Shown: positions 39,081-51,395, counted from the stretch's first letter. The stretch: DNA of 64,000 nt from Tabrizicola sp. TH137 (GCF_002855575.1 NZ_PKRQ01000002.1:434001-498000), one strand, 5' to 3'. Numbers and translations are program-made. Notes: a model not told the origin generated them from the sequence alone.

Positions 39081-39371
39081 TCACTCAATCTCTTCCACGA
39101 CCATCAGGTCGCGCACACTCGCCCCCTTCGCATGGGCCAGCGCCGCCTGATAGGCAGGCGAGTTGTAGCATTCCACCGCCTTCTCCAGGCTCGGGAACCG
39201 CGCCACCACATTGCGGGCGCGGTCATTCCCCTCAAGCTGCACATAGCGCCCGCCGCGCGCCAGAAAGACGCCGCCATGCGCGGCAATCGCAGGCCCGGCC
39301 TCCTTGGCATAGCGGCCATAGGCCTCGGCATCCGTCACATGGACATGGGCGATCCAGAGCGCGGTCGGCAT
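39081..39371 (-). CDS. DUF1330 family protein
   Basis: 96 residues, a ferredoxin-like (dimeric alpha-beta barrel) fold. WIAHVHVTDAEAYGRYAKEA near the start and the central RNVVARFPSLEKAVECYNS are typical of DUF1330. It begins one base after the alaS stop, so it is co-transcribed. The biochemical role of the family is not known. Confidence 0.88.
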   Translation of the reverse strand: MPTALWIAHVHVTDAEAYGRYAKEAGPAIAAHGGVFLARGGRYVQLEGNDRARNVVARFPSLEKAVECYNSPAYQAALAHAKGASVRDLMVVEEIE

Positions 39372-39372
39372 C

Positions 39373-42030
39373 TCAGCCCCCGATCACGGCTTCCGCCGCC
39401 TTGATGGCCGCATCCGCCTGCGCGATATCGGCGCCGCCCGCCTGTGCCAGGTCCGGCCGGCCACCGCCACCCTTGCCGCCCATCGCCTCCGCCGCCGCCT
39501 TGACCAGCGCCACCGCCGACAGCCGCCCCGTAAGGTCTGCCGTCACCCCCGCCGCAACGGCAGGCTTCGCCCCCGTATCCGCGATCAGCAGCACCGCACC
39601 CGACCCGATCCGCGCCTTCATCTCGTCGATCAGCGCCGGCAGGTCCTTGCCCGACACGCCAGACAAGACCTGTGCCAGGAACTTCACGCCCCCCACATCC
39701 TTCGCCTCCGGCCCACCCTTCGCGCCGCCGCCCATCGCCAGCTCACGCCGCAACTGCGCCACTTCGTTCATCAGCGCCCGCCGTTCCTCGGCCAACGCCT
39801 TCACGCGATCCACCACCTCAAAGACCGGGGTCTTCAAGGAAGCCGCAATCTCCGCCAGCCGCGCATCCTGCATCCGCAGATGGTCCAGCGCCGCCGCCCC
39901 CGTCAGCGCCTCGATCCGCCGCACGCCCGCCGAGGATGCGGAATCGCCCAACAAAACAAAGGCCCCGATATCCCCGGTCCGCGCCACATGCGTCCCGCCG
40001 CAAAGTTCCAGGCTATAGGTCTTGCCATCCGCGCCCTTGGCCGAACCCTCCAGCACGCCCATGGAAACGACGCGCACCTCATCCCCATATTTCTCGCCGA
40101 ACAAGGCCTGCGCCCCGATGGCGCGGGCATCATCGGGCGTCATGATCCGGGTCTCCACCGCGCTGTTCTGGCGGATGAACTGGTTCACCTCCGCCTCGAC
40201 CTGCGCCAGTTCCGCCCCCGAAAGGGCCGTGGAATGGCTGAAGTCAAAGCGCAGCCTGTCGGGCGCGTTCAGGCTGCCCTTCTGCGCCACATGATCCCCC
40301 AGCGCGCGCCGCAGCGCCTCGTGCAGAAGGTGGGTCGCCGAATGGTTGGCCCGGATGGCCGAGCGCCGCTTGTGCTCCACCTCCAGCTTGGCAGGCTGAC
40401 CCTTCAGGATGCTGCCTTCCACCACCTCGGCCACATGGATGAAGACACCTGCCGCCTTCTTGGTGTCGGTCACATGGGCCAGACTCGTATTCGTCCGCAC
40501 CCAGCCCGCATCGCCGACCTGACCGCCGGATTCACCATAAAACGGCGTCTGGTTGACCACGATCTGCACCATGGCCCCGGTTTCGGCAGAGCCGATCCCT
40601 GCCCCGTCCTTCACCAGCGCCAGCACCACGCCCTCGGCGGTTTCGGTGTCATAGCCCAGGAATTCGGTCGCCCCATGCGCCTCGGCCAGTTCGAACCAGA
40701 TCTTGGCATCCTTTGCCTCGCCCGTCCCGGACCAGGCCGCCCGCGCCTTGGCACGCTGTTCGGCCATCGCGGCCTCGAACCCCTGCACATCCACCGCGCG
40801 GCCCTTCTCGCGCAGCGCATCCTGCGTCAGGTCCAGCGGGAAACCGTAAGTATCATAGAGCTTGAACGCCGCGCCGCCGGGCAATTCCGCCCCCTCCGGC
40901 AGCCGGCCCAACTCCTCGTCCAGCAGCTTCAACCCGCGGTCCAGCGTCTGCTTGAACTTCGTCTCCTCAAGCCGCAGCGTTTCCTCGATCAGCGCCTGCG
41001 CCCGGGCCAGTTCCGGATAGGCCCCGCCCATCTGCCGCACCAGCGCAGGCACCAGCTTGAACATCACCGGGTCCTGCGCGCCCAGCATATGGGCATGACG
41101 CATCGCCCGCCGCATGATCCGCCGCAGCACATAGCCACGCCCTTCGTTCGACGGCATCACCCCGTCGGCGATCAGGAAGGACACCGACCGCAGGTGATCC
41201 GCGATCACCCGATGGCTGGTCTTGCCCGGCCCATCCGGATCCTGGCTCGTGGCATGGGCGCTGGCTTCGATCAGCGACCGCATCAGGTCCGTGTCGTAAT
41301 TGTCATGCTTGCCCTGCAACAGCGCCCCGATCCGCTCCAGCCCCATGCCGGTGTCGATCGACTGCATGTCGAGCGGGCGCATCGTGCCATCCGCGAACTG
41401 CTCGTTCTGCATGAAGACGTTGTTCCAGATCTCGATGAACCGGTCGCCATCCTCTTCCGCACTGCCGGGCGGGCCGCCCCAGATATGGTCGCCGTGATCG
41501 TAGAAAATCTCGGTGCAGGGGCCGCAGGGGCCCGTCGGCCCCATCCGCCAGAAATTGTCGTCGCTCGCGATGCGGATGATCCGGTGATCCTCCAGCCCCG
41601 CCACCTTCTTCCAGATCCCCGCCGCCTCATCATCCGTGTGATAGACCGTGACGCAGAGCTTCCTGGGGTCGATCCCGAAATCCTTGGTCAACAGCTCCCA
41701 GGAAAAGGCAATCGCTTCGGCCTTGAAATAGTCGCCAAAGCTGAAATTCCCCAGCATTTCAAAGAAGGTATGATGCCGTGCGGTATAGCCCACATTGTCC
41801 AGGTCATTGTGCTTGCCACCCGCGCGCACGCATTTCTGCGCCGTCGTGGCCCGCTTGTAATCCCGCGTCTCGACCCCGGTGAAGCAATTCTTGAACTGCA
41901 CCATCCCCGAATTGGCGAACATCAGCGTCGGATCGTTGCGCGGGATAAGCGGAGAGGACTCCACCACCCGATGCCCGTTGCGCTGGAAGAAGTCGAGGAA
42001 GGTCGATCGGATATCGTTCAGCGACGCCAT
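39373..42030 (-). CDS. alaS: Alanyl-tRNA synthetase
   Basis: 885 residues, full length. Charges tRNA-Ala and edits Ser/Gly mischarging. Class II catalytic core at the N-terminus ([30 protein letters not shown]), editing domain with [13 protein letters not shown] (two zinc His) and the distal [12 protein letters not shown] with its Cys-His ligands, and the C-terminal C-Ala domain ([14 protein letters not shown], then a Gly-rich [16 protein letters not shown]). DUF1330 follows after 1 bp. Confidence 0.97.
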   Translation of the reverse strand: MASLNDIRSTFLDFFQRNGHRVVESSPLIPRNDPTLMFANSGMVQFKNCFTGVETRDYKRATTAQKCVRAGGKHNDLDNVGYTARHHTFFEMLGNFSFGDYFKAEAIAFSWELLTKDFGIDPRKLCVTVYHTDDEAAGIWKKVAGLEDHRIIRIASDDNFWRMGPTGPCGPCTEIFYDHGDHIWGGPPGSAEEDGDRFIEIWNNVFMQNEQFADGTMRPLDMQSIDTGMGLERIGALLQGKHDNYDTDLMRSLIEASAHATSQDPDGPGKTSHRVIADHLRSVSFLIADGVMPSNEGRGYVLRRIMRRAMRHAHMLGAQDPVMFKLVPALVRQMGGAYPELARAQALIEETLRLEETKFKQTLDRGLKLLDEELGRLPEGAELPGGAAFKLYDTYGFPLDLTQDALREKGRAVDVQGFEAAMAEQRAKARAAWSGTGEAKDAKIWFELAEAHGATEFLGYDTETAEGVVLALVKDGAGIGSAETGAMVQIVVNQTPFYGESGGQVGDAGWVRTNTSLAHVTDTKKAAGVFIHVAEVVEGSILKGQPAKLEVEHKRRSAIRANHSATHLLHEALRRALGDHVAQKGSLNAPDRLRFDFSHSTALSGAELAQVEAEVNQFIRQNSAVETRIMTPDDARAIGAQALFGEKYGDEVRVVSMGVLEGSAKGADGKTYSLELCGGTHVARTGDIGAFVLLGDSASSAGVRRIEALTGAAALDHLRMQDARLAEIAASLKTPVFEVVDRVKALAEERRALMNEVAQLRRELAMGGGAKGGPEAKDVGGVKFLAQVLSGVSGKDLPALIDEMKARIGSGAVLLIADTGAKPAVAAGVTADLTGRLSAVALVKAAAEAMGGKGGGGRPDLAQAGGADIAQADAAIKAAEAVIGG

Positions 42031-42124
42031 GCTGGATTGGCCCTTTCAAAGGCGGAAAACCCGTTTCGGCACCCCAATTAGCCCTGCAACCCGCCCCTGT
42101 CCACAGCCTGCGCCGCAGGCCGCG

Positions 42125-42154
42125 AAAAAAGGCCGGAACCCACCGGTTCCGGCC
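42125..42154 (-). terminator. recA terminator
   Basis: On the minus strand GGCCGGAACC, loop GGTG and GGTTCCGGCC form a perfect 10-bp stem followed by T6. It lies 28 bases after the recA stop. Confidence 0.9.
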
Positions 42155-42181
42155 CTTTCAATCCGTCCGTGACCGGCAGGG

Positions 42182-43255
42182 TCACATGTCGAGCACATCA
42201 TCCTCCGCCGCACCACCCGGCGCGGTGAAGTCAAGGCCATTGGCGGCGCGGATCTTGTCCTCGATATCCGCCGCAAGGCCGGGGTTCTGCTTCAGGAACA
42301 GTTTCGCATTCTCGCGCCCCTGCCCGATCCGCTCGTCGCCATAGGAATACCAGGCGCCCGATTTCTCCACGACCCCGGCCTTCACGCCGATGTCGATCAG
42401 CTCGCCCAGCTTGGAAATCCCCTCGCCATACATGATGTCGAATTCCACCTCGCGGAAGGGCGGCGCGACCTTGTTCTTCACTACCTTCACGCGGGTCGAA
42501 TTGCCCACCACCTCATCCTTGTCCTTGATCGACCCCACGCGGCGGATATCAAGGCGGACCGAGGCATAGAATTTCAGCGCATTGCCGCCCGTCGTCGTTT
42601 CCGGGCTGCCGAACATCACCCCGATCTTCATCCGGATCTGGTTGATGAAGATCACCATGCAGTTGGACCGCCCGATAGAGGCCGTCAGCTTCCGCATCGC
42701 CTGGCTCATCAGGCGGGCCTGGCTGCCCATCTGCATGTCGCCCATGTCGCCCTCGATCTCCGATTTCGGCGTCAGCGCCGCCACCGAATCGACGACGATC
42801 AGGCTCACCGCGCCCGACCGCACCAGCGTATCGACGATCTCCAGCGCCTGTTCGCCCGTGTCGGGCTGCGAGATCAGCAGTTCATCCAGATTGACGCCCA
42901 GCTTCTTTGCATATTGCGGGTCCAGCGCATGTTCCGCATCGACGAAGGCGCAGACCCCGCCCTTCTTCTGCTCTTCCGCCACCACATGCAGCGTCAGCGT
43001 CGTCTTGCCCGAGGATTCCGGTCCGAAAATCTCGATGATCCGGCCTTTCGGCAGCCCGCCGATCCCCAGCGCGATATCAAGGCCCAGCGAACCGGTCGAG
43101 GTCGCCTCGATCTCAAGCACCGGGCTATCCTTGCCCAGCTTCATGATCGAGCCCTTGCCGAACTGCCGTTCGATCTGTGCCAGAGCGCTTTCCAGCGCCT
43201 TCTGCTTGTCCATTTCGCGCTTCCCGTTCAAGTCGAGGAGGTTCGCCACCGCCAT
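42182..43255 (-). CDS. recA: Recombinase A
   Basis: 357 residues. ATP-dependent strand exchange, SOS co-protease for Lex[21 protein letters not shown], Walker [54 protein letters not shown] and the acidic C-terminal tail. The first ATG (43255) gives the alphaproteobacterial form with [20 protein letters not shown]; an internal ATG near 43213 gives the shorter E. coli-like start. An SOS box and promoter lie upstream and a strong terminator downstream. Confidence 0.98.
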   Translation of the reverse strand: MAVANLLDLNGKREMDKQKALESALAQIERQFGKGSIMKLGKDSPVLEIEATSTGSLGLDIALGIGGLPKGRIIEIFGPESSGKTTLTLHVVAEEQKKGGVCAFVDAEHALDPQYAKKLGVNLDELLISQPDTGEQALEIVDTLVRSGAVSLIVVDSVAALTPKSEIEGDMGDMQMGSQARLMSQAMRKLTASIGRSNCMVIFINQIRMKIGVMFGSPETTTGGNALKFYASVRLDIRRVGSIKDKDEVVGNSTRVKVVKNKVAPPFREVEFDIMYGEGISKLGELIDIGVKAGVVEKSGAWYSYGDERIGQGRENAKLFLKQNPGLAADIEDKIRAANGLDFTAPGGAAEDDVLDM

Positions 43256-43304
43256 GTCCGTCTCCTTATTTCACAGCCGCGACCGGGCGGCAATTGCTGC
43301 GCAT

Positions 43305-43319
43305 GTTCCCCAAGTGTTC
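43305..43319 (-). promoter_or_regulatory. LexA (SOS) box of recA
   Basis: GTTC-CCCCAAGT-GTTC read on the plus strand is an exact GTTC-N7-GTTC (43305-43308, 43316-43319), the alphaproteobacterial LexA site. It lies just downstream of the predicted -10 box, where bound LexA blocks initiation. Confidence 0.85.
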
Positions 43320-43324
43320 TCATG

Positions 43325-43353
43325 TGTATGAGCACAAAAGTAGAACAAATCAA
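43325..43353 (-). promoter_or_regulatory. recA promoter
   Basis: On the minus strand TTGATT (43348-43353), a 17-bp spacer and CATACA (43325-43330). The predicted start overlaps the SOS box. Confidence 0.6.
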
Positions 43354-43463
43354 TGAAAATCGACGGGACTCAGGATAGGAACCAAAGGTTAAGGCGTGGT
43401 TTACGGCCTACCCTCCCGCCTGCCCCTTGTGTAGAAGGGCGCGGCGCAGCGGAAAGGTGGTTC

Positions 43464-44066
43464 ATGCTGGTGTTCTGGGATCAGAGACTCGTCATCCTCG
43501 CCACGCCCAAGACGGGATCGACGGCGATTCAGGCCGCGCTCGAATCGCTGGCGACCATGGCCGTCCAGCGCCCCCCCGTCCTCAAGCACACCAGCGTCGC
43601 ACGTTATCACCGCTTCATGGGCCCCTATCTGGAGGCGGCGTCCGGCGCGCCCTTCACCGTCGTCGCCCTGATGCGCGAACCGCGTGACTGGCTGGGGTCC
43701 TGGTTCCGCTACCGCCAGCGCGAGGATATTCCCGATCAGGCCCGCGCCACCACGGGGATGAGCTTCGATGCCTTCGTCCGCGACTGGTGTGCCGATCCGC
43801 AGCCGCCCCATGCGGCCGTCGGCTCGCAGGCCCGCTTCCTCGCGCCCAAGGGCGGGAAGGGTCTCGACCATCTCTTCCGCTATGAAGAGATCGACCAGTT
43901 CGTCGCCTTCCTCGAAGACCGCCTCGATTGCGAAATCATCCTGCCCCGCCTGAACGTCTCGCCCCATGCCGCGCTCGACCTTGCGCCGCAGACCGAGGCG
44001 ATGCTGCGCAGGGCTGCGGCGCGCGACTTCGCGCTTTACGAAACCCTGCGCCCCGTCGAGGCTTGA
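43464..44066 (+). CDS. Sulfotransferase-like P-loop protein
   Basis: 200 residues. The N-terminal strand-loop LVILATPKTGSTAIQAALES carries the PAPS-type 5'-phosphosulfate loop (TPKTGST), and LMREPRDWLGSWFRYRQRED resembles the 3'-phosphate segment (R..RDW..S). Shorter than most sulfotransferases. Such proteins are common near envelope genes in Rhodobacterales, but here the gene stands alone between recA and cckA. The ATG at 43464 follows GGAAAGGTGG. The acceptor is unknown. Confidence 0.8.
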   Translation: MLVFWDQRLVILATPKTGSTAIQAALESLATMAVQRPPVLKHTSVARYHRFMGPYLEAASGAPFTVVALMREPRDWLGSWFRYRQREDIPDQARATTGMSFDAFVRDWCADPQPPHAAVGSQARFLAPKGGKGLDHLFRYEEIDQFVAFLEDRLDCEIILPRLNVSPHAALDLAPQTEAMLRRAAARDFALYETLRPVEA

Positions 44067-44079
44067 CCGCACCCGCCCC

Positions 44080-45786
44080 TCAGGCCGCAAGCTGCGCCTG
44101 CACCGTCTCGGTCAGGTCGGACAGGGAAAAGGGTTTCGGCAGAAAGACCGATCCGGGAATGCGCGCCTGAAGATCGGCCAGCGCCTCTTCGGCATAGCCC
44201 GACATGAACACGGTCCGCGTCCCCGGCCGCCGTTTCAGCGCCCGCAGCACCCAGCCCGGCCCGTCCAGCCCCGGCATCACCACATCGGTCACGAAGACAT
44301 CTATCCGCAGCCCGGCATCCTCCAGCACGGCCAGCGCCTCTTCCGCGCTGGCCGCCTCCAGCACCGACAGCCCGCGCAGCCGCAGCGCGCGCGCCGCAAA
44401 GGTGCGCACCGGGGCCTCATCCTCCACCAGCAGCACCACCCCACCCTTGCGCGGCCCCCCGCGCGGCCGCGCCATGGCACCGCCCGCGGGCAGCACCTGC
44501 TCCGCGCAATAGGGGAACCAGAGTTCGAACTCCGTCCCCAGGCCGGGCGTCGACTCCACGAAGATGAACCCGCCCGATTGCTTCACGATCCCATAGACCA
44601 TCGAAAGGCCCAGCCCCGTGCCCTCTCCCGGCCGCTTCGTCGTGAAGAAAGGATCAAAGATCTTCCCGATCCGCTCCGCCGGGATACCATGCCCCGTGTC
44701 CTGGACCGAGATCACCACATGCCGCCCGCGCGGCACCACGGCCCGGTCGCGCGCCATCTCGTCGGCCAGCGTCACAAGGCGGGTCTGCACCTGCACCACG
44801 CCGCCGTCTGGCATGGCATCGCGCGCATTCACCACAAGGTTCATGATCACCTGATCGAATTGCCGTCGATCCGCCCGGATGGCCAATCCCTCCGCCCCAT
44901 GGACCAGGTCCAGCGCCACCCGCTCGCCCAGCAGTCGGCTCAGCAGATGGGTCAGGTCGGCCAGCGCATCCTGCAACTCGATCCGTTCCGGCTTCAGCGT
45001 CTGCTTGCGCGAAAAGGCCAGCAGTTGCGACACCAGCGCCGCCGCGCGATTGGCATTCTGCCGGATCTGCACCAGATCGGCATGTTCGGGATCATCCGCC
45101 GTCTTGCGCAGCAGAAGAAGGTCGCAATGACCCGAGATCGCGGTCAGCAGATTGTTGAAATCATGCGCGATTCCCCCGGCAAGCTGCCCGATTGCCTGCA
45201 TCTTCTGGCCTTGCAGGACCTGCGCCTCGATCCGTTTCAGCGCCGTCGCATCCTGCAACACCGCCAGAGCCCCGCCCGCCTGATCCGGGCAGAGCGCGAC
45301 CTGAACGAAGCGATCCCCCTCCTCCGCCCGCTGCCCGCGCAGCGCCACCATCTCCGCCCCTCCCGGCTGGCGGCCTGTGGCGACATCGGCGATCCAGTCC
45401 CGCACCGGACGCCCCAGATCGACGAAGACCCGCGCCGGTTCCGGCAATTCCCCCGGCGCCAGATCCAGAAGCAGCCGCGCCGCCGCATTGACCTGCCGCA
45501 GGTCGCCAGTGCCGTCAAATCGCAGCATCGGCAGGGGCAGCCCTTCGATCAGGGCCTCCGCACCGGCCCCCTGCCCGCGCCGCTCGGCCTCGTCGCGCCG
45601 CGCCGCGCCCGTGATTAGCAGCCCCCCCGCCAGAACCAATCCCGCCGCCAACACCCAGGCCACGCCCGGCCATCCCTCCCACAACAGCGCGAGGCCGATC
45701 CCGCCTGTCACAAGACCAAACAGCAGCAGCGCACGCAGGGCGCGCGGCGCAGTCAGGCAAAGCAGGCGGGCGGTCATCTCATGCAT
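44080..45786 (-). CDS. cckA: CckA-type hybrid sensor histidine kinase
   Basis: 568 residues. Two N-terminal membrane helices (about 16-35 and 41-62), a PAS-like region (80-190), the H-box [20 protein letters not shown] with the phosphorylated His, an ATP-binding domain ([27 protein letters not shown]) and a C-terminal receiver ([13 protein letters not shown], phospho-Asp in [13 protein letters not shown]). The layout and the H-box match CckA, which controls CtrA through ChpT. It is somewhat short for CckA, lacking a second PAS. An ATG at 45777 is an alternative start. Confidence 0.82.
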   Translation of the reverse strand: MHEMTARLLCLTAPRALRALLLFGLVTGGIGLALLWEGWPGVAWVLAAGLVLAGGLLITGAARRDEAERRGQGAGAEALIEGLPLPMLRFDGTGDLRQVNAAARLLLDLAPGELPEPARVFVDLGRPVRDWIADVATGRQPGGAEMVALRGQRAEEGDRFVQVALCPDQAGGALAVLQDATALKRIEAQVLQGQKMQAIGQLAGGIAHDFNNLLTAISGHCDLLLLRKTADDPEHADLVQIRQNANRAAALVSQLLAFSRKQTLKPERIELQDALADLTHLLSRLLGERVALDLVHGAEGLAIRADRRQFDQVIMNLVVNARDAMPDGGVVQVQTRLVTLADEMARDRAVVPRGRHVVISVQDTGHGIPAERIGKIFDPFFTTKRPGEGTGLGLSMVYGIVKQSGGFIFVESTPGLGTEFELWFPYCAEQVLPAGGAMARPRGGPRKGGVVLLVEDEAPVRTFAARALRLRGLSVLEAASAEEALAVLEDAGLRIDVFVTDVVMPGLDGPGWVLRALKRRPGTRTVFMSGYAEEALADLQARIPGSVFLPKPFSLSDLTETVQAQLAA

Positions 45787-45858
45787 CCGGCCCAGAATGC
45801 GGCGGAAGGTCTTAAGAAACTCCTAACGCCCGCACCGGAGGCGCGTCGCCATCCCGGG

Positions 45859-47007
45859 TCACTCCCCCCGGCGCAGCACGGCGGCATAGAATCCGTCGCC
45901 GCCCTCCAGCGGGGTGAAATGCCGCTCCGCCTCCAGCCGCCAGTCCGGATGCCGCGCCAGAAAGGCCGCCACCTGTGCCGTATTCTCCGCCGCGATCATC
46001 GAACAGGTCGCATAGGCCAGCGCCCCGCCCCCCCGCACCATCCGCGCGGCCCGGTCCAAGATCTCCGCCTGCACCGCCAACAGTTCCGCCAACCGCCCGG
46101 AGGTCAGCGCCCATTTCCCCTCCGGATCGCGCCGCCAACTGCCCGAGCCGGAACAGGGAACATCCGTCAGAACAAGGTCGTAAGGTCCTGTTGCTTCTGG
46201 CTTTTCCGTCAGTTTCACCCGCACGCCGGCGCGGGCGGCACGGGCGGGCAGATCGGCCATCCGCCGCGCCTCGGCATCATGCGCGAACAGCCGCAGCCGC
46301 GCCCGCGCCGCCATCGCCAGGGTCTTGCCCCCGCCACCGGCGCAGAGGTCCAGCACCGCCATCCCCTCCGCCAGGGGCAGGAGCTCCACCACCGCCTGGC
46401 TGGCGGCATCCTGCAACTCCACCACCCCCTCGGCATAGGAGCGCGACGCCTGCACCTTCCGCGCCCCCTCCACCACCTCAAGCGCCGAGGTGGCCAATCC
46501 ATGCGGCAGGGCCACGATCCCCTCCTCGGCCAGCGCAACCACCGCAGCCGCGCGCGTGCACTTCGCAAGGTTCACCCGCAGAAAGACCGGCGCCCGCCGC
46601 TGCATCGCCGCCATCACCGCCTCGAACCGCGCACCCAACGCGTCCCGCAACGGCCCCTCCAGCCAGTCGGGGCAATCCAGCGCCTCCGCCCCGGCCGGGC
46701 TCCGCCCCGCCTCTGCCGCCATTGGCGGGGCGGGTGCATGGCCCTGGCCGTCAAACAGCCCCTCCTGCCCCATCCGCCGCGCCCAGCCCAGAACCAGGGC
46801 CCGCGCCGTCTGCCCCCCGCCAAGCGCCGCGCAGGACCGCCGACAGCGCAGCACGTCAAAGACGATGTCGCGCACGGCCGCCCGATCCCCCGACCCGGCA
46901 TAGCGGTTGGCCCGCCCCCAATTCGTCAGCGCCACCTCTGCGGGCCGTCCGGCCAGCACAGCCTCCAGCACCGCGATCGCCGCCGCCGCCCGCGCGCCCG
47001 GCGTCAT
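45859..47007 (-). CDS. RsmB-type RNA (cytosine-5) methyltransferase
   Basis: 382 residues. SAM-dependent methylase: LDLCAGGGGKTLAMAA (SAM site), TDVPCSGSGSWRRDPEGKW (motif IV Cys) and AYATCSMIAAEN (motif VI catalytic Cys). The N-terminal 130 residues are helical, like the NusB-related part of RsmB/Sun. 16S rRNA C967 is the family target, but the shorter length means a different rRNA or tRNA site is possible. The start overlaps the SDR stop by 4 bp (ATGA), so the SDR and methylase are coupled. Confidence 0.87.
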   Translation of the reverse strand: MTPGARAAAAIAVLEAVLAGRPAEVALTNWGRANRYAGSGDRAAVRDIVFDVLRCRRSCAALGGGQTARALVLGWARRMGQEGLFDGQGHAPAPPMAAEAGRSPAGAEALDCPDWLEGPLRDALGARFEAVMAAMQRRAPVFLRVNLAKCTRAAAVVALAEEGIVALPHGLATSALEVVEGARKVQASRSYAEGVVELQDAASQAVVELLPLAEGMAVLDLCAGGGGKTLAMAARARLRLFAHDAEARRMADLPARAARAGVRVKLTEKPEATGPYDLVLTDVPCSGSGSWRRDPEGKWALTSGRLAELLAVQAEILDRAARMVRGGGALAYATCSMIAAENTAQVAAFLARHPDWRLEAERHFTPLEGGDGFYAAVLRRGE

Positions 47008-47768
47008 GCCTTGCGTTCCTGAAGGATGTTGCCGCCATCCACCACCACCACCGCCCCGTTCACGTAAGAGGCCGCGTCCGAGGCAAGGAAGGCCACCACC
47101 GCCGCCACCTCGTCGGGCGTCCCTGCCCGCCCCGGCGGCGTCGCCCGCGCTGCCAGAACCTCCTCGGGGGTCGAGGCTTCGGTCGCCACCCATCCCGGCG
47201 CCACCGCATTCACCGTCACGCCCTGCGCCGCCACCTCCAGCGCCAGCGCATGGGTCAACCCCACCATCCCGGCCTTGGCCGCCGAATAGGCCGCCTCTCC
47301 GGGGTTCGAGACGTAGGGCCCTGTCACCGAGGCCATCATCACCACCCGGCCCCGGCCCTGCGCCACCATCGCCGGCAGAAAGGCCCGCGTCACCAGAACC
47401 GCCGTTGTCAGCGACACATCCATCGCCCGCCGCCACTGATCCGGGTCAAGGTCGAGGAAGGACACCTGCTCTGCCGGGGCGCCCACCGATCCCATGCCGG
47501 CATTGTTCACCAGCACATCCACCGGCCCCACCGCATCGAACAGACGCGCCACCTGATCGGGTTCCGTAAGGTCGGCCACATGTGCCGTCACGTCCAACCC
47601 CTCGGCAATCAGTTCCGCCGCCCGCGCATGGATGCGCCCCGTCGTGGCGCAGATCGCCACCCGATCGCCCGCCCGCGCCAAGGCGCGCGCCGTGGCAAAA
47701 CCGATCCCGCCCGGCGCACCCGCCCCTGTCACCAGAACCCGCCGCAGAACCCGCTGCTGTGCCGCCAT
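47004..47768 (-). CDS. Short-chain dehydrogenase/reductase
   Basis: 254 residues. NAD(P)-binding TGAGAPGGIGFATARALA, NNAGMGSVG, MMASVTGP with the Ser, YSAAKAGM (Tyr-Lys catalytic pair) and VNAVAPGWVATEAST. Resembles FabG-like reductases, but the substrate is undetermined. Coupled to the methylase downstream by a 4-bp overlap. A diverged copy of the 46-bp repeat lies upstream, between it and bfr. Confidence 0.9.
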   Translation of the reverse strand: MAAQQRVLRRVLVTGAGAPGGIGFATARALARAGDRVAICATTGRIHARAAELIAEGLDVTAHVADLTEPDQVARLFDAVGPVDVLVNNAGMGSVGAPAEQVSFLDLDPDQWRRAMDVSLTTAVLVTRAFLPAMVAQGRGRVVMMASVTGPYVSNPGEAAYSAAKAGMVGLTHALALEVAAQGVTVNAVAPGWVATEASTPEEVLAARATPPGRAGTPDEVAAVVAFLASDAASYVNGAVVVVDGGNILQERKA

Positions 47769-47838
47769 GCTGCCCCCCGTTCTTCGGGCCGGACCATAGG
47801 AAAAGGCGGCCGCCTTGACCAGCGCCCGCCCTCTTGGA

Positions 47839-47884
47839 CCAAGTTTCTTCGAAGAAATTTGTAAAAATCTTCGAAGATTCTTGA
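47839..47884 (-). repeat. 46-bp double palindrome, copy 3 (diverged)
   Basis: Same orientation as copy 2 with about four substitutions. Both TTCGAA cores are kept, at 47848-47853 and 47871-47876. It starts 4 bases after the bfr stop on the minus strand; the first palindrome there ends in T5, so it may terminate bfr. Confidence 0.88.
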
Positions 47885-47888
47885 TTGA

Positions 47889-48374
47889 CTACTCCGCCTG
47901 ATCCGCAGGCTTGGCGTTCAGCATGCCGTATTTCTCCTCGCCCAGCCTGTCGAACAGGCCAAGCTGGGTTTCGAGAAAATCAATATGCCCCTCCTCATCC
48001 GCGATCAGCTCGTCAAACAGCGCGCGGGTCACGAAATCGCCCACCCCGTCGCAATGCCGACGCGCCTCGATATACAGGCTGCGGGCCTCATGCTCCGCCG
48101 CCAGATCGGCCTCCAGCGTTTCGCGCAATGTCTGGCCGATCCGCAGCGGGTCCAGCTTCTGAAGGTTCGGATGCCCTTCCAGAAAGATGATCCGCGCGAT
48201 CAGCTTGTCGGCATGATGCATCTCCTCGATGCTCTCCGCCCGCGACTTCGCCGCCAGATGGCCGTAACCCCAATCCTCCTGCAAGCGGAAATGCAGCCAA
48301 TACTGGCTGACCGCCGTCAGTTCCGACCGCAGCGCCGCATTGAGATAATCAATAACCTTGGGATCGCCCTTCAT
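47889..48374 (-). CDS. bfr: Bacterioferritin
   Basis: 161 residues. Haem-containing 24-mer iron store. Conserved ferroxidase ligands Glu18 ([13 protein letters not shown]), Glu/His in [12 protein letters not shown] (with the haem Met between them), Glu in [14 protein letters not shown] and the C-terminal [14 protein letters not shown]. The ATG at 48374 is the canonical [12 protein letters not shown] start. It overlaps the 3' end of bfd by 26 nt. Third gene of hemP-bfd-bfr. Confidence 0.96.
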   Translation of the reverse strand: MKGDPKVIDYLNAALRSELTAVSQYWLHFRLQEDWGYGHLAAKSRAESIEEMHHADKLIARIIFLEGHPNLQKLDPLRIGQTLRETLEADLAAEHEARSLYIEARRHCDGVGDFVTRALFDELIADEEGHIDFLETQLGLFDRLGEEKYGMLNAKPADQAE

Positions 48375-48645
48375 TGTGCCGTCCTTCCCCGTTCCGGGGC
48401 CTGAGATTGGGTATGGGATGCCTGGACCGCGCCGCGATGGCGGGGGTCGTGGGTACCTCAAGGCTGGCACAATGACGCATGGTGTCAAGAAAGAGAGGCA
48501 TGCACCCCCCGCAATCGGCGCGCTTTCCCAGCGCGTGATAGATCTTTCCCGGCGTGATGATCGTCTCTGGGTCCGCCCGCCGCATCCAGTCCGCCGCCGC
48601 GCGAATGTCCTGATCCGAAATCCCCGTGCACTGGCAGACGATCAT
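48349..48645 (-). CDS. bfd: Bacterioferritin-associated ferredoxin (Bfd), extended tail
   Basis: 98 residues. [2Fe-2S] protein that reduces ferric iron in bacterioferritin to release it. Cluster ligands are MIVCQCTG (Cys4, Cys6) and DCGGCMP (Cys45, Cys48). The first 66 residues are the normal Bfd; the last 30 are a basic, disordered-looking tail ([20 protein letters not shown]) that overlaps the start of bfr in another frame. The overlap may couple translation. It starts 7 bp after hemP. Confidence 0.88.
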   Translation of the reverse strand: MIVCQCTGISDQDIRAAADWMRRADPETIITPGKIYHALGKRADCGGCMPLFLDTMRHCASLEVPTTPAIAARSRHPIPNLRPRNGEGRHNEGRSQGY

Positions 48646-48652
48646 GCGCCCC

Positions 48653-48898
48653 TCACTTCGTCAGGATCAGCTTGCCCAGCCGCGTGATGCGCAGGACATA
48701 GACTTCGCCGCGATGCACCAGCCGCGCAAGGCTGCCGCCCTCGGTCAGGGTCAGGACATCATGGATCGGCGGTTCGGCCTCGGGCTTTTCGGTCATCGGC
48801 ATCACGGTCATCGGCAGGGCGGTCTGGGGCGGGCGGTCATGGGCGCGCGGGACGAAGTCTCCCGCCACCCCGATTACCTTAGTGATTTTGTCGGTCAT
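48653..48898 (-). CDS. hemP: Hemin uptake protein HemP
   Basis: Up to 81 residues. The C-terminal ARLVHRGEVYVLRITRLGKL is the whole HemP family core. The start is uncertain: the ATG at 48898 has no ribosome site and lies in a palindrome that overlaps a candidate promoter, while ATGs at 48811 and 48793 give 52 and 46 residues, closer to usual HemP sizes. First gene of hemP-bfd-bfr. HemP is iron-responsive and supports haem import in other proteobacteria; no TonB receptor gene is adjacent. Confidence 0.82.
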   Translation of the reverse strand: MTDKITKVIGVAGDFVPRAHDRPPQTALPMTVMPMTEKPEAEPPIHDVLTLTEGGSLARLVHRGEVYVLRITRLGKLILTK

Positions 48899-48918
48899 GT
48901 AAAGCCGACAAAATCACT
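48876..48918 (-). promoter_or_regulatory. Perfect 14-bp inverted repeat over the hemP promoter region
   Basis: AGTGATTTTGTCGG (48881-48894) and CCGACAAAATCACT (48905-48918) are perfectly complementary with a 10-bp spacer. On the minus strand TTTACA (48898-48903), a 16-bp spacer and TAAGGT (48876-48881) can act as a promoter. The repeat would cover its -35 and spacer, as an iron-responsive operator would. Alternatively it is an mRNA hairpin. Confidence 0.6.
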
Positions 48919-48939
48919 CAACCTTCACCGCCACCCCCG

Positions 48940-48977
48940 AAAAAGCAATAGGCCCGGGGCGATGCCGCACCCGGGCC
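48940..48977 (-). terminator. guaB terminator
   Basis: On the minus strand GGCCCGGG pairs with CCCGGGCC across an 11-nt loop (itself partly paired), followed by TATTGCTTTTT. It lies 24 bases after the guaB stop and separates guaB from hemP. Confidence 0.8.
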
Positions 48978-49000
48978 TTGCACTGCACCTGAACCAAGGC

Positions 49001-51300
<2,300 letters not shown>

Positions 51301-51313
51301 CGCAGGTTCCGCA

Positions 51314-51395
51314 CCGATTTCCGACGCAGAAATCGGCCCCTTCCGTGGCCTGACGCCAGAAGACGGAATTCGCGTCAAATTCCGCCGCGAATTCC
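51314..51395. repeat. Pair of hairpins in a convergent intergenic gap
   Basis: Hairpin 1: CCGATTTC (51314-51321) / GAAATCGG (51329-51336). Hairpin 2: GGAATTCGCG (51365-51374) / CGCGAATTCC (51386-51395), extendable by one pair. Neither has a T-tract. The gap lies between the convergent GATase and TehA-like genes and may be a repeat element or a weak terminator. Confidence 0.7.
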
